Source: Burkholderiaceae bacterium
GTDB lineage: Bacteria; Pseudomonadota; Gammaproteobacteria; Burkholderiales; Burkholderiaceae_E
Reading direction: 5' to 3'
Assembly: GCA_023954045.1 (NCBI GenBank)
Contig: JAMLIR010000001.1
Coordinates: forward strand, 372,001 to 436,000
DNA: 64,000 bases
Part shown: one piece after another, positions 51,819 through 60,451 of the stretch
Layout: each line of letters starts with the position of its first letter
Numbering within the stretch: position 1 is the stretch's first letter
Notes under the pieces: model-generated
Told to the model about the DNA's origin: nothing
Databases searched by the model: none
The model's input: the letters and a program-made list of their open reading frames with translations, nothing else
Program-made: the position numbers and the translations under genes

Positions 51819-52640
51819 GTGAGCGACGACGCCGTCCTCGAGATCAACAACATCGAGGTCATCTACAACCGGGCCGTGCAGGTGCTGCGCGGCCTGTCGC
51901 TGTCCGTGCCGCGCGGGCGCATCGTCGCGCTGCTCGGCTCGAACGGCGCGGGCAAGTCGACGACCCTCAAGGCGGTGTCGAACCTGCTCGCGCTCGAGGA
52001 CGGCGAGATGACCGGGGGCGGCGTCCGCTTCGACGGCCGCGACACGGCGCGCCTTGCGCCGCACGAGCTCGTGCGTGCGGGGCTGTTCCACGTCATGGAG
52101 GGGCGGCACGTCTTCGAGGACCTGACCGTCGAGGAGAACCTGCTGTCGGCCACCTACGCGCTGGCCGGGCGGCGCGAAACCCCGGGCGCCGACCGCTCGC
52201 GCTTCGAGCTGGTCTACGAGTACTTTCCGCGCCTGTTCGAGCGCAGGCGCGGACTGGCCGGCTACCTCTCCGGCGGCGAGCAGCAAATGCTGGCGATCGG
52301 GCGGGCGCTGATCGCGGCCCCGAAGCTGATGCTGCTCGACGAGCCGTCGCTCGGGCTGTCGCCGCTGCTGGTCGAGAACATCTTCACGATCATCGCGCGG
52401 ATCAACGCCGAGCAGCGCGTGTCGATGCTGCTGGTCGAGCAGAACGCATCGGTCGCCCTCGCGGTCGCGCACTACGGCTACATCATGGAGATGGGCAAGG
52501 TCGTGATCGACGGCAGCGCCGAGCGCCTCGCCGCGGACCAGGACGTGCGCGAGTTCTACCTGGGAATGGGCGGTGCCGGCGAGGCGCGCAGCTTTCGCGA
52601 CGTCAAGCACTACAAGCGCCGCAAGCGCTGGCTGTCATGA
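51819..52640 (+). CDS. livF: HAAT-family ABC ATPase, LivF type (system 2)
   Basis: 273 residues. Walker A GSNGAGKST, LFHVMEGRHVFEDLTVEENLL (LivF-type Q-loop), signature LSGGEQQMLAIGRAL and Walker B LMLLDEPSLGLSP are intact. A C-terminal extension (SFRDVKHYKRRKRWLS) is basic and unlike the shorter LivF of system 1. GTG at 51819, eight bases after the binding-protein gene. The ligase gene follows 22 bases on. Confidence 0.92.
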   Translation: MSDDAVLEINNIEVIYNRAVQVLRGLSLSVPRGRIVALLGSNGAGKSTTLKAVSNLLALEDGEMTGGGVRFDGRDTARLAPHELVRAGLFHVMEGRHVFEDLTVEENLLSATYALAGRRETPGADRSRFELVYEYFPRLFERRRGLAGYLSGGEQQMLAIGRALIAAPKLMLLDEPSLGLSPLLVENIFTIIARINAEQRVSMLLVEQNASVALAVAHYGYIMEMGKVVIDGSAERLAADQDVREFYLGMGGAGEARSFRDVKHYKRRKRWLS

Positions 52641-52662
52641 AGCCGAAAGGCCCGGTCCCGCG

Positions 52663-54510
52663 ATGAGCGACGCCGCCACGACCCCGAGCGGCGTGCCACC
52701 GGCGCCCGCGCTGCCCGCGCTCACGCTCGCGCAGATGCTGCGCGAACAGGCGCGCCTGCGGCCCGCCTCGACCGCCATCCGCCAGAAGGAGTTCGGCATC
52801 TGGAACCCGGTCGACTGGCAGACCTGGTGGCGACGCGCGCGCCACGTCGGCCACGGGCTGCGCGCGCTCGGGCTGCCGCCCGGCGGGCACGTCGGCGTCA
52901 TCTCCGAGAACAGGGTCGAGTGGGTGCTCGCGCAACTCGGCACGAGCCTGGTCGGCGCGGTCACCGTCGGCGTCTACCCCACCAGCCCGACCCCCGAAGT
53001 CGCCTACGTGCTCGCGCACGCCGACGTCGACGTCGTGGTTTGCGAGGACCAGGAGCAGACCGACAAGGTGATCGCCGCGCGCGCCCGGCTGCCGCGGCTC
53101 CGTGCGATCGTCGTGATCGAAAAGAAGGGGCTGCGCAGCACGCCGCCGGAGCACCGCGACCTGGTGAAACCGTTCGACGAGGTCGAGCGGCTGGGCGCGC
53201 AGCACGAGGCCGCGCATCCGGCGCTCGTCGACGACGTGCTCGCCGGGCAGACGCTCGACGACATCGCGCTGATGATCTACACGTCCGGCTCGACCGGCAA
53301 GCCCAAGGGCGCGATGATCAGCTACGGCAACATCCGTGCGGTCGTTCCCGGCATCGTCGACCGGCTGCGGCTCGGCCGCGACACGACCCACCTGTCGTAC
53401 CTCCCGCTGTGCCACGTCGCCGAGCAGATGCTGACCACCTTCGTACCGATCTACCTCGGCTCGCAGGTGAACTTCGGCGAGTCGATCCGCACGGTCCAGG
53501 AGGACCTGCGCGAGGTCGCCCCGACGATGTTCCTCGGCGTGCCCCGGATCTGGGAGAAGCTGCACGCGTCGATCCACATCAAGATGCAGGAGACCGGCCG
53601 GCTGCGTCGCGCGCTGTTCGGGCGGGCGATGGCCGCCTGCGAGCCCTTCGCCGAGAAGGCGCCCCGGCAACGCACGCTGGCAGAGAAGCTGCGCTTCGCG
53701 ATCGCCTGGGTCGCGGTCTTCCGCGCGCTGCAGAACTTCATCGGCCTGCGGCGCGCGCGCGTCGCGCTGACCGGCGCGGCGCCGATCCCGCCAGCGGTGG
53801 TGCGATTCTTCCGGACGATCGGCGTTCCACTGGTCGAGGTCTACGGGCTGACCGAGTCGACCGGCATGATCACGGGCCAGCGGCTCGAGCGCGTGCGGAT
53901 CGGCACGGTCGGCGAGCCCACGCTCGGCGTCGAGCATCGCATCGGCGCCGACGGCGAGCTGATGGTGCGCGGCGGCATGGTGTTCGCGGGCTACTACAAG
54001 AGCCCGGAAGCGACTGCCGCGACGGTCCGCGACGGCTGGCTGCACACCGGCGACGTCGTGCGCGAGGAAGACGGCCAGCTGCGCATCGTCGACCGGCTGA
54101 AGGACATCATGATCACCGCCGGCGGGAAGAACCTGACGCCGTCCGAGATCGAGAACACGATGAAGGCGAGCCCGTTCATCCGCGAGTGCATCGTGATCGC
54201 CGACGGGCGGCGCTTCGTCTCGGCGCTGGTGCAGATCGACTTCGAGACGGTCGGCAAGTGGGCCGAGTCGCAGCGCATCGCGTTCACCCACTTCCGCTCG
54301 CTCGCCGAGCACCCGAGGGTGCGCGAGCTGATCGAATCGGAGATCGCGCGCGGCAACGCGCAGCTGGCCCAGGTCGCGCAGATCCGGCGCTTCCACCTGC
54401 TCACGAAGGAGCTGGACCACGACGAGGGCGAGGTGACGGCGACGATGAAGGTGCGCCGCGCCAGCATCGCCGAGGCCTACGCCCCGGAGATCGAGGCGCT
54501 CTATCGCTGA
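52663..54510 (+). CDS. AMP-dependent acyl-CoA ligase (long-chain FadD15-like)
   Basis: 615 residues of the ANL superfamily. P-loop YTSGSTGKPKGAM, VEVYGLTESTGMITG (A5), GWLHTGDVV and RLKDIMITAGGKNLTPSEIEN (A8 hinge) are intact, and the catalytic Lys region near KVRRASI at the C-terminus is present. The internal insertion with LYLPLCHVAEQ-like and MFLGVPRIWEKLHASI segments is typical of long-chain acyl-CoA synthetases that resemble FadD15. It activates a carboxylic acid with ATP and CoA. As last gene of the TetR-HAAT operon it probably traps the imported acid as a thioester. Confidence 0.92.
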   Translation: MSDAATTPSGVPPAPALPALTLAQMLREQARLRPASTAIRQKEFGIWNPVDWQTWWRRARHVGHGLRALGLPPGGHVGVISENRVEWVLAQLGTSLVGAVTVGVYPTSPTPEVAYVLAHADVDVVVCEDQEQTDKVIAARARLPRLRAIVVIEKKGLRSTPPEHRDLVKPFDEVERLGAQHEAAHPALVDDVLAGQTLDDIALMIYTSGSTGKPKGAMISYGNIRAVVPGIVDRLRLGRDTTHLSYLPLCHVAEQMLTTFVPIYLGSQVNFGESIRTVQEDLREVAPTMFLGVPRIWEKLHASIHIKMQETGRLRRALFGRAMAACEPFAEKAPRQRTLAEKLRFAIAWVAVFRALQNFIGLRRARVALTGAAPIPPAVVRFFRTIGVPLVEVYGLTESTGMITGQRLERVRIGTVGEPTLGVEHRIGADGELMVRGGMVFAGYYKSPEATAATVRDGWLHTGDVVREEDGQLRIVDRLKDIMITAGGKNLTPSEIENTMKASPFIRECIVIADGRRFVSALVQIDFETVGKWAESQRIAFTHFRSLAEHPRVRELIESEIARGNAQLAQVAQIRRFHLLTKELDHDEGEVTATMKVRRASIAEAYAPEIEALYR

Positions 54511-54548
54511 GCGCGCCGCCGGCCCGGCGTGCCGCCGGCGAAGGCGCT

Positions 54549-55694
54549 CTAGAACCAGTCGTTCAGCATCACGCCGACGCCGACGCGCCGGATCCGCGTC
54601 TGGTAGTCGATCAGGCTTTCGCCGTAGCCGTCGAAGTACTGGACGTACCAGCGCAGGTTCGGGCTGAAGCCGGTGGGACGGCTGTAGTCGAGCTGCATCG
54701 CGCCCTTGCCGTCCCGCGCGAAGCTGCGGCGCAACGTCATCGTCCAGTTGTTCAGGCCGCCGGCGTAGCCGATCCGCATCTCGCCCTGCCCGGCGTAGCG
54801 CGTGATCTGCGGGTTGTCGTCGCCCTCGGGCGAGTCCGGGGCCGGCTTGCGGCTCTCGGGTATGCGCCACCACGGACGGATACCGACCCACCAGGGACCG
54901 GGGCGATCGAGCAGCATCTCGGCGAACAGCCGATTCCAGCTGCGCGAGAACTCGCCGGTCCGGCCGTTCGACTGGTGCACGAAACCCGCCGACGCGACCC
55001 GCCAGTCCCAGCCGAGCAGGCGCATCCCCGGCGCCCAGGACACGAAGAGCTCGGGCTCGTGGCTGTACTCGCGAAACGGACTCGAGCGCTCGCCGTTGTA
55101 GGCCTGCCACCAGGACTGCCCCGTGTAGGCGAAGAACACCGCCAGGCGCCCGTCGTAGAGCGGCGGCGTCAGCGGGAACTTGAAGCTGATCTGGAACTTG
55201 ACCTCGTTGCGCTGCACCGGGCCGGCGGCCGATCCCGGCTGCACGAACGCGTGCGAAACCGGCAGCAGGTAGTTCGGCCGATGCGGCAGCAACGCGAAGC
55301 GCTCGCCCCAGAGCACGCCCTCTTCGTCGACGCGCCGGCGCACCGGCGAGTCGCCGACCGGTGCCGACCGCGCGACCGGCGCGACCGAAACGCCTTGCGG
55401 CGTATCACGGACGATCCCCACCGTCGGCTCGGCGGCCGGCTGCGCCGCGTCGGCGGGCGCGGGCAGCGACTCGGGCAGCGGCGCGACGCGCGCGGGCGTG
55501 GCCCGGCCCGCATCGGCGCACCCGGCCCGGAGGGCCTCGACGGTGGTCTGGGGCGATGCGTCGCGCAGCGCGTCGAGCAGGCAGCGCTCCCCGGCGGTCT
55601 GCGCGAGGGCGCTGGCGGACAGCGCGAGACCCGTGGCGAAGGCGAAGGCGCATCCCGCGCGCGACGGCGCGGGGCGACCATGACTTGTCGGCAT
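54549..55694 (-). CDS. pldA: Outer-membrane phospholipase A (OMPLA)
   Basis: About 381 residues. Signal peptide ending SASALAQ, a ~75-residue Ala/Pro-rich periplasmic stretch, then the barrel. The catalytic set is intact: H240 and S242 in HQSNGR and N254 in SRSWNR, matching His142, Ser144 and Asn156 of the E. coli enzyme with the same spacing, and the chain ends in Phe (LNDWF). It hydrolyses phospholipids in the outer leaflet, dependent on calcium and dimerisation. ATG at 55694; another in-frame ATG lies nine bases upstream. It is 66 bases from the MBL gene on the same strand. Confidence 0.9.
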   Translation of the reverse strand: MPTSHGRPAPSRAGCAFAFATGLALSASALAQTAGERCLLDALRDASPQTTVEALRAGCADAGRATPARVAPLPESLPAPADAAQPAAEPTVGIVRDTPQGVSVAPVARSAPVGDSPVRRRVDEEGVLWGERFALLPHRPNYLLPVSHAFVQPGSAAGPVQRNEVKFQISFKFPLTPPLYDGRLAVFFAYTGQSWWQAYNGERSSPFREYSHEPELFVSWAPGMRLLGWDWRVASAGFVHQSNGRTGEFSRSWNRLFAEMLLDRPGPWWVGIRPWWRIPESRKPAPDSPEGDDNPQITRYAGQGEMRIGYAGGLNNWTMTLRRSFARDGKGAMQLDYSRPTGFSPNLRWYVQYFDGYGESLIDYQTRIRRVGVGVMLNDWF

Positions 55695-55760
55695 GGCCGA
55701 CATTCTGAACCAGGCGGCCCGCGGACCCCGGCCGGCGCCGGTCCGCAGCGTGAACAATCC

Positions 55761-56831
55761 CTAGCGGGTCGCCTTGTCCTCGTCTCTGGCGCCGCCCAGC
55801 GCCTCGCGCTGCATCGACAGGTACACGTTGTAGGCGTTGCGCCGGTTGGCCGCGTCGAACGCGGGCAGCGACGAGAAGCGCGACCAGTCGGTCCGCGCAT
55901 GGGCCTCGTCGAAATCGAGCAGTTCGTCGACCGCGCGGCCCATCTCGCGGCGCAGGAACCGCAGGTAGTCGCGGGTCAGCGCGAGGTCGCGCCGGGCGTC
56001 GGTGGAAGCCGGGCCGTGGCCGGCGACCACGATGCCCGGCCCGCGGGCGGCGAGCTGGTCGAGCGCCGCGAGCCAGGCGCGCGTGTCGGCGTCGCCGACG
56101 AAGGGGATGCGCCCGGCGAAGACCAGGTCGCCGGCGAACAGCACGCCCTCCTGCTCGACGAGCATCATCAGGTCCTCGGGCGTATGCGCCGGGCCGGCCG
56201 AATACAGGCGAAAGTCGATTCCGCCGAGCCGGAAGCTCGCGTCGCCGTCCACGTAGCGGTCCGGCGGGACGATCCGCATCGAGTCGGTGACCCAGGGCGC
56301 GAGCGACTGCCGGCGTTCGGCCAGGCGCGATGCCGGCGCGTCGGTGGCCAGGTAATCGCGCACCGCGCGGTGCGCGACGATCTCGGCGCCGGCGTCCTTG
56401 AACGCCTGCAGCCCGTAGAAGTGGTCGGCGTGGTAGTGGCTTACGACGACCCGGCGAACCGGCTTGTCGGTGACGCGCCGGATCTGCGCGAGCAGCGCCG
56501 CCCCGAGCGCCGGCGTGCCGAGCGCGTCGAACACGACCACGCCCTCGTCGGTGACGACGAACCCGGCGTTCGACATGAAGCCCTGGTTGCGCAACGACAC
56601 CGTGCCCGTGTCGCCCTCGACGTACCAGACGCGCGGCGTGAGCCGCTTCGGCGTGAGGTCGACCGTGACCGGCGCCGGCGGCTGCCCGAGCCCGTGCCCG
56701 GCGAACAGCGCCAGCCCGAGCGCCACCGCCAGCCACAGCAGCCACAATACGACGCGCAGCCGCGGGTGCCGGTCGCAGCCGCAGGGCTCGCCCGCCTCGC
56801 CGCGCCGCTCGGGAGGTCGGGCGAGCATCAT
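55761..56831 (-). CDS. MBL-fold metallo-hydrolase, SoxH-like
   Basis: 356 residues. An N-terminal cytoplasmic stretch, then one membrane segment (~28-50), then a metallo-beta-lactamase domain with SHYHADHFYG (H132, H134, D136, H137), AGPAHTPEDLMML and LFAGDLVFAGRIPF, and VVAGHGPAS. All metal ligands are seen. Such secreted MBL proteins accompany sox clusters (SoxH) or quinoprotein systems. It is the last gene of the soxB-tlpA-hbpS unit, 43 bases after the preceding stop. Substrate unknown; hydrolysis of a sulfur ester or thiol adduct would fit the context (inference). Confidence 0.82.
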   Translation of the reverse strand: MMLARPPERRGEAGEPCGCDRHPRLRVVLWLLWLAVALGLALFAGHGLGQPPAPVTVDLTPKRLTPRVWYVEGDTGTVSLRNQGFMSNAGFVVTDEGVVVFDALGTPALGAALLAQIRRVTDKPVRRVVVSHYHADHFYGLQAFKDAGAEIVAHRAVRDYLATDAPASRLAERRQSLAPWVTDSMRIVPPDRYVDGDASFRLGGIDFRLYSAGPAHTPEDLMMLVEQEGVLFAGDLVFAGRIPFVGDADTRAWLAALDQLAARGPGIVVAGHGPASTDARRDLALTRDYLRFLRREMGRAVDELLDFDEAHARTDWSRFSSLPAFDAANRRNAYNVYLSMQREALGGARDEDKATR

Positions 56832-56874
56832 GGCCAGCGCGCTCCCGTCATCGAACCGGGCCGGCCGCGCAGCC

Positions 56875-57378
56875 CTAGAACTCGATGTCGGCGCGGATCG
56901 CGTCGATGCCCGCGCGCGCGCAGGCTTCGTCGGCCGCCCCGCCCGGCGCGCCCGAGACGCCGATGCCGGCCAGCGTCGTGCCGGCCGCCTCGATCGGAAG
57001 GCCGCCGCCGATCGCAGCGACGCGCGGGATCTGCCGGATCCCGCTCATCGGCTTGCCGGCCTGGGTCTCGGCCGCGAGGTCGGTGGTGGAGATCCGGAAC
57101 GACGCCGCGGTCCACGCCTTGTTGGCTGCCGTCTCGACGGTATGCGGGCCCGCGAAGCGATCGCGCAGGTAGACCTGCAGCACGCCGCTGCGATCGCTGA
57201 CCGCGACGCCGACCTGGTAGCCGGCCTTGCGGCACGCTTCGAGCGCTGCCTGCGCGGCCTTCAGCGCGGTCTCGACGGTGAGTCCCTTCGTCGTGAACGT
57301 CGCGTCGGCCATCGCGGCCGGCGCGCCCAATGCGAGCAGTGCGGCCAGCGCGGTGTTTCGGAATCTCGCGAGCTTCAT
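56875..57378 (-). CDS. GlcG/HbpS-family haem-binding-like periplasmic protein
   Basis: 167 residues. A signal peptide (MKLARFRNTALAALLALGAPAAMA) precedes a GlcG/HbpS domain: LKAAQAALEACRKAGYQVGVAVSDRSGVLQVYLR and IAAIGGGLPIEAAGTTLAGIGVSGAPGGAADEACA-like end. This family binds haem or small ligands (HbpS is a redox-stress haem sensor). The ATG overlaps the stop of the thioredoxin gene (57378-57375). In the sox setting it may bind a haem or a c-type cytochrome cofactor. Confidence 0.85.
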   Translation of the reverse strand: MKLARFRNTALAALLALGAPAAMADATFTTKGLTVETALKAAQAALEACRKAGYQVGVAVSDRSGVLQVYLRDRFAGPHTVETAANKAWTAASFRISTTDLAAETQAGKPMSGIRQIPRVAAIGGGLPIEAAGTTLAGIGVSGAPGGAADEACARAGIDAIRADIEF

Positions 57379-57962
57379 GCTGTCCTCCAGCGTGCCAGTT
57401 CTTCGACGTCTTCGGGAAACATCTCGCCGATCTCGACCTGCTTCAGCGCGCCGTCGCGGCCGATCACCCAGACGATCGGCAGCCCCTTCGGCCGCCCGAT
57501 CGCCGCGTGCCAGCGCTCGTCGAACATCGCCGCGTGGAACGCGTACCCATGCTCGCGCATGTAGCGTCGAGCGTCCTCGGGATTGCGGTCGATCGACAGC
57601 GCGAGCACCTCGAGGCCTGCTCCCGCGTGCGCGCGGTGCAGCCGATCGAGATGGGGGTTCTGCCGCTTGCAGAACGGGCACCAGCTCGCCCAGAGCTCGA
57701 CGACGACGACCTTGTCGCGCCAGTAGGCGGGCGCGATCTCGCGGCCGTCGAGCAGCCGGGTCGACGGCAGGTCGATCTTCGCGCCGATCGGGGGCGTCGC
57801 GTTGCGCGCGGCGCCGGCGGCCCTGGCCGATGCCTGCCCCGCCGGCGCTGCTGCGGCCTGCGCCAGCACCGGGCCTGCCAGGCCCGTCAGCGCGAGGCCC
57901 GTCACCCGCCGCAGCAGGCGGCGGCGCTCGGGATTGCGGCCCGGGGCGGGCAATGGCGGCAT
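57375..57962 (-). CDS. TlpA-like periplasmic thioredoxin (SoxW-like)
   Basis: 195 residues. Tat-like signal (ERRRLLRRVTGLALTGLAGPVLAQ), an Ala-rich spacer, and a thioredoxin fold with the redox motif WCPFC (C95, C98) in VVVVELWASWCPFCKRQNPHL and the cis-Pro region GLPIVWVI. It reduces disulfides in the periplasm. Between soxB and the GlcG/HbpS gene, it may keep SoxY or its thiol carrier reduced. It starts 42 bases after soxB. Confidence 0.87.
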   Translation of the reverse strand: MPPLPAPGRNPERRRLLRRVTGLALTGLAGPVLAQAAAAPAGQASARAAGAARNATPPIGAKIDLPSTRLLDGREIAPAYWRDKVVVVELWASWCPFCKRQNPHLDRLHRAHAGAGLEVLALSIDRNPEDARRYMREHGYAFHAAMFDERWHAAIGRPKGLPIVWVIGRDGALKQVEIGEMFPEDVEELARWRTA

Positions 57963-58004
57963 GTCGGTCGAAATCCCTGCGGTCGATCGGTGCCCGGCAT
58001 TGTG

Positions 58005-59729
58005 TCAGGCGATGCCCGGGTTGTCCTTCATTCCGATCAAACGGGGCAGGTTCAGGCTGCGCGCAGTGACGGTCCGCCTGGTCTTCAGCCAGCGCTCGAC
58101 GACCTCCCAGACCGGCTCGCCGCTGGCGCCCTCGGCGACCGGCGCCCAGCCGGCGACGCGGTAGGTGCGCTTCGCGTCGATCGGCGCGCCGTTCAGCCGC
58201 ATGTCGGAAATGCGGCTGCCCATCCGCGCGTTCGGGTCGCAGGCGTAGGTGATGCCCCCCACCCGCACCATGTCCCCGCCCTGCTGGAAGTACGGATCGG
58301 GATTGAACAGGTTGTCGGCGACGTCCTCGAGGATGGTCTTGATCATCTCGCCGGAAATGTCGTTCACCGTCGTGTACGGATAGGTGATCGCGGTCTGGTC
58401 CATCAGGTGCTCGCGGGTGATCGCCTGCCCCGGCAAAAGGCTGGTCCCCCAGCGGAAGCCCGGCGAGAACGCGACCTGCGCGCCCTTGACTTCCATCAGC
58501 GCGTCGAGGATCAGCTGGTCGAAGGTGCCGTTGAAATTGCCGCGGCGGTACAGCAGGCCTTCGGTGACCGCCAGCGGTTCCTCGAGCCGCGCCCGATGCG
58601 GCCCGCGCACGCGATCGATCAGCGCCTGCATCGCCGGGTCGGCCGGCAGCAGGTTCGAGAACACCGGCAGCAGCCGATAGCGGAAATCCGCGACCCTGCC
58701 GCCGCGCACGTCGAAGTCCATCACGCCGAGGAACTTGCCGTTCGAGCCGGCGTTGGTGACCAGCGTGACGCCCCTCGCATTGCGGACCGGCACCGGCTGC
58801 GGCACGCCATCGTGCGTGTGCCCGCCGAGGATCGCGTCGATGCCCGTGACCCGGGTAGCCAGCTTCAGGTCGGTGTCCATGCCGTTGTGCGACAGCAGCA
58901 CCACCACCTGCGCGCCCTTGCCGCGCACTTCGTCGACGATCTTCTGCAGCCGCTCGTCCTGGATCCCGAAGCTCCAGTCCGGAGTCAGGTGGCGCGGGTG
59001 CGCGATCGGGGTATAGGGGAAGGCCTGTCCGACGATCGCCACCGCAACGCCGTTGATGCTGCGCATCGTGTGCGACGGAAACACCGGGTCTTCGAAGTCG
59101 GTCGTCCTGACGTTCTGCGCGACGAAATCGATGCGGCCCTTGAAGTCATTCGCGATGACCTCCTCGACGCGCTTCGCGCCCAGCGTGAACTCCCAGTGCC
59201 CGGTCATCACGTCGACGCCCAGCAGCTTGCAGGCGTCGACCATGTCCTGGCCCCTCGACCAGAGCGCGGTCGCCGAGCCCTGCCAGGTGTCGCCGCCGTC
59301 GAGCAGCAGCGCGCCGGGGCGCGACGCCTTCATCCGCCTGACGAGCGTCGCCAGGTGCGCGAACCCGCCGACCTTGCCGTAGGTGCGCGACGCGTCCTCG
59401 AAGTCGAGGAAGGTGAACGCGTGCGCTTCCGGCGTGCCGGGACGGATCCCGAAGGCCTTCAGCAGGTGCTCGCCGACCAGGTGCGGCGGGCGTCCGCGCG
59501 CCCCGGCGACGCCGATGTTCACGCTCGGCTCGCGGAAGTAGATCGGCAGCAGCTGCGCGTGGCAGTCGGTGAAGTGCAGCAGGCTGACGTTGCCGAACCG
59601 CGGAATGTCGTACATCGCGTCGGCGCCGCTGCCCGCGGCCGCGCCGCCGGCGGACGCGCACCCCTGCAGCGACAGCCCGGCCGCCGAGGCAGTCGCGAGA
59701 ACCTGGAGGAACTCCCTTCGATCCATCAT
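58005..59729 (-). CDS. soxB: SoxB thiosulfohydrolase
   Basis: About 574 residues of the 5'-nucleotidase/UshA-like superfamily. Metal-site motifs: LLHFTDCHAQLLP, LLDGGDTWQGS, LLSHNGMD and GGHTHDG. The N-terminus MDRREFLQVLATASAAGLSLQGC is a Tat-type signal with a possible lipobox. SoxB cleaves sulfate from the thiosulfate-derived sulfur adduct on SoxY-Cys. It lies downstream of a terminator that separates it from soxX. The first of two adjacent ATG codons (59729, 59726) is given. It is followed by the thioredoxin gene. Confidence 0.95.
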   Translation of the reverse strand: MMDRREFLQVLATASAAGLSLQGCASAGGAAAGSGADAMYDIPRFGNVSLLHFTDCHAQLLPIYFREPSVNIGVAGARGRPPHLVGEHLLKAFGIRPGTPEAHAFTFLDFEDASRTYGKVGGFAHLATLVRRMKASRPGALLLDGGDTWQGSATALWSRGQDMVDACKLLGVDVMTGHWEFTLGAKRVEEVIANDFKGRIDFVAQNVRTTDFEDPVFPSHTMRSINGVAVAIVGQAFPYTPIAHPRHLTPDWSFGIQDERLQKIVDEVRGKGAQVVVLLSHNGMDTDLKLATRVTGIDAILGGHTHDGVPQPVPVRNARGVTLVTNAGSNGKFLGVMDFDVRGGRVADFRYRLLPVFSNLLPADPAMQALIDRVRGPHRARLEEPLAVTEGLLYRRGNFNGTFDQLILDALMEVKGAQVAFSPGFRWGTSLLPGQAITREHLMDQTAITYPYTTVNDISGEMIKTILEDVADNLFNPDPYFQQGGDMVRVGGITYACDPNARMGSRISDMRLNGAPIDAKRTYRVAGWAPVAEGASGEPVWEVVERWLKTRRTVTARSLNLPRLIGMKDNPGIA

Positions 59730-59769
59730 GGCCTGGCCCGGGTGAAGCGCTCGTCCGGAGCGTGGACGC

Positions 59770-59794
59770 AAAAAGGGCCGCCCGCGGGCGGCCC
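59770..59794 (-). terminator. Rho-independent terminator between soxX and soxB
   Basis: On the minus strand, GGGCCGCCC pairs with GGGCGGCCC (59775-59783 and 59786-59794) around a two-base loop, followed by a run of five T (59774-59770). It lies 14 bases after the soxX stop and ~40 bases before the soxB start, so it would reduce read-through into soxB and downstream genes. Confidence 0.8.
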
Positions 59795-59808
59795 GACCGA
59801 CGCACCGA

Positions 59809-60426
59809 TCACTTGTTGACCGGCGACTCGGGATCCATCAGGTAGGCGACCAGGTCCTTGATCTGCGACTCGGTCAGCGTTCCGGAAGGCCCGAAGCGCG
59901 GCATCGTCGAGCACGCGGCAAAGGCCTTCGAGTTGTAGATCCGCTGGTACGCGTACTTCTGCATCTCCGCCGTGTAGCCCCGCTGCTTGCCGAACTGCCG
60001 CAGGCTCGGGCCGACCGAGCCGAACGACGTCTGCTGCGGCGCGAGCTGGTGGCAGTTGTAGCAGCTGCCGCCGCTCGGCGCGCCCGGCTTGTCGTTCCAG
60101 GTCATCCCGCGGCCGCTCTCGGCGATCTTCTGGCCGTTCTTCCAGTCGCCCATCAGCTTGCCGTCCGCCGGCAGCCTGATCGTGGCCATCTGCTGCGCCT
60201 CGAGGCGCCGCAGCACGTCCGCCGGCGGGTGGTCGCGATACTTGGTGCAGGCGAGTTGCAGCTCGTCCTGCTTGAGCCGGTCCATCGTCGCGATGCCGCG
60301 CGCGTGGAAGTCCCGCTGGATCGTGGCAGTCGCCCTGGCGTCGTAGGCCTCACGGTCCGCCATCGTCGCGCAGCCGCCGGCAACGGCCGCGGCAAGGACG
60401 CCCGACCAGATGATTGCTCGTTTCAT
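59809..60426 (-). CDS. soxX: SoxX cytochrome c subunit
   Basis: 205 residues, the longer SoxX type. Signal with a lipobox-like AVAGGC (Cys ~19), so possibly lipidated. One haem motif CYNCH at 122-126 and a probable Met ligand M175 in STMPRFG. The first ~110 residues form an additional N-terminal region. With SoxA it makes the SoxAX complex that oxidatively joins thiosulfate to SoxY. The ATG is 25 bases after the soxA stop. Confidence 0.93.
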   Translation of the reverse strand: MKRAIIWSGVLAAAVAGGCATMADREAYDARATATIQRDFHARGIATMDRLKQDELQLACTKYRDHPPADVLRRLEAQQMATIRLPADGKLMGDWKNGQKIAESGRGMTWNDKPGAPSGGSCYNCHQLAPQQTSFGSVGPSLRQFGKQRGYTAEMQKYAYQRIYNSKAFAACSTMPRFGPSGTLTESQIKDLVAYLMDPESPVNK

Positions 60427-60451
60427 CGTCAGTCTCCCCTTCGCACCGTGC

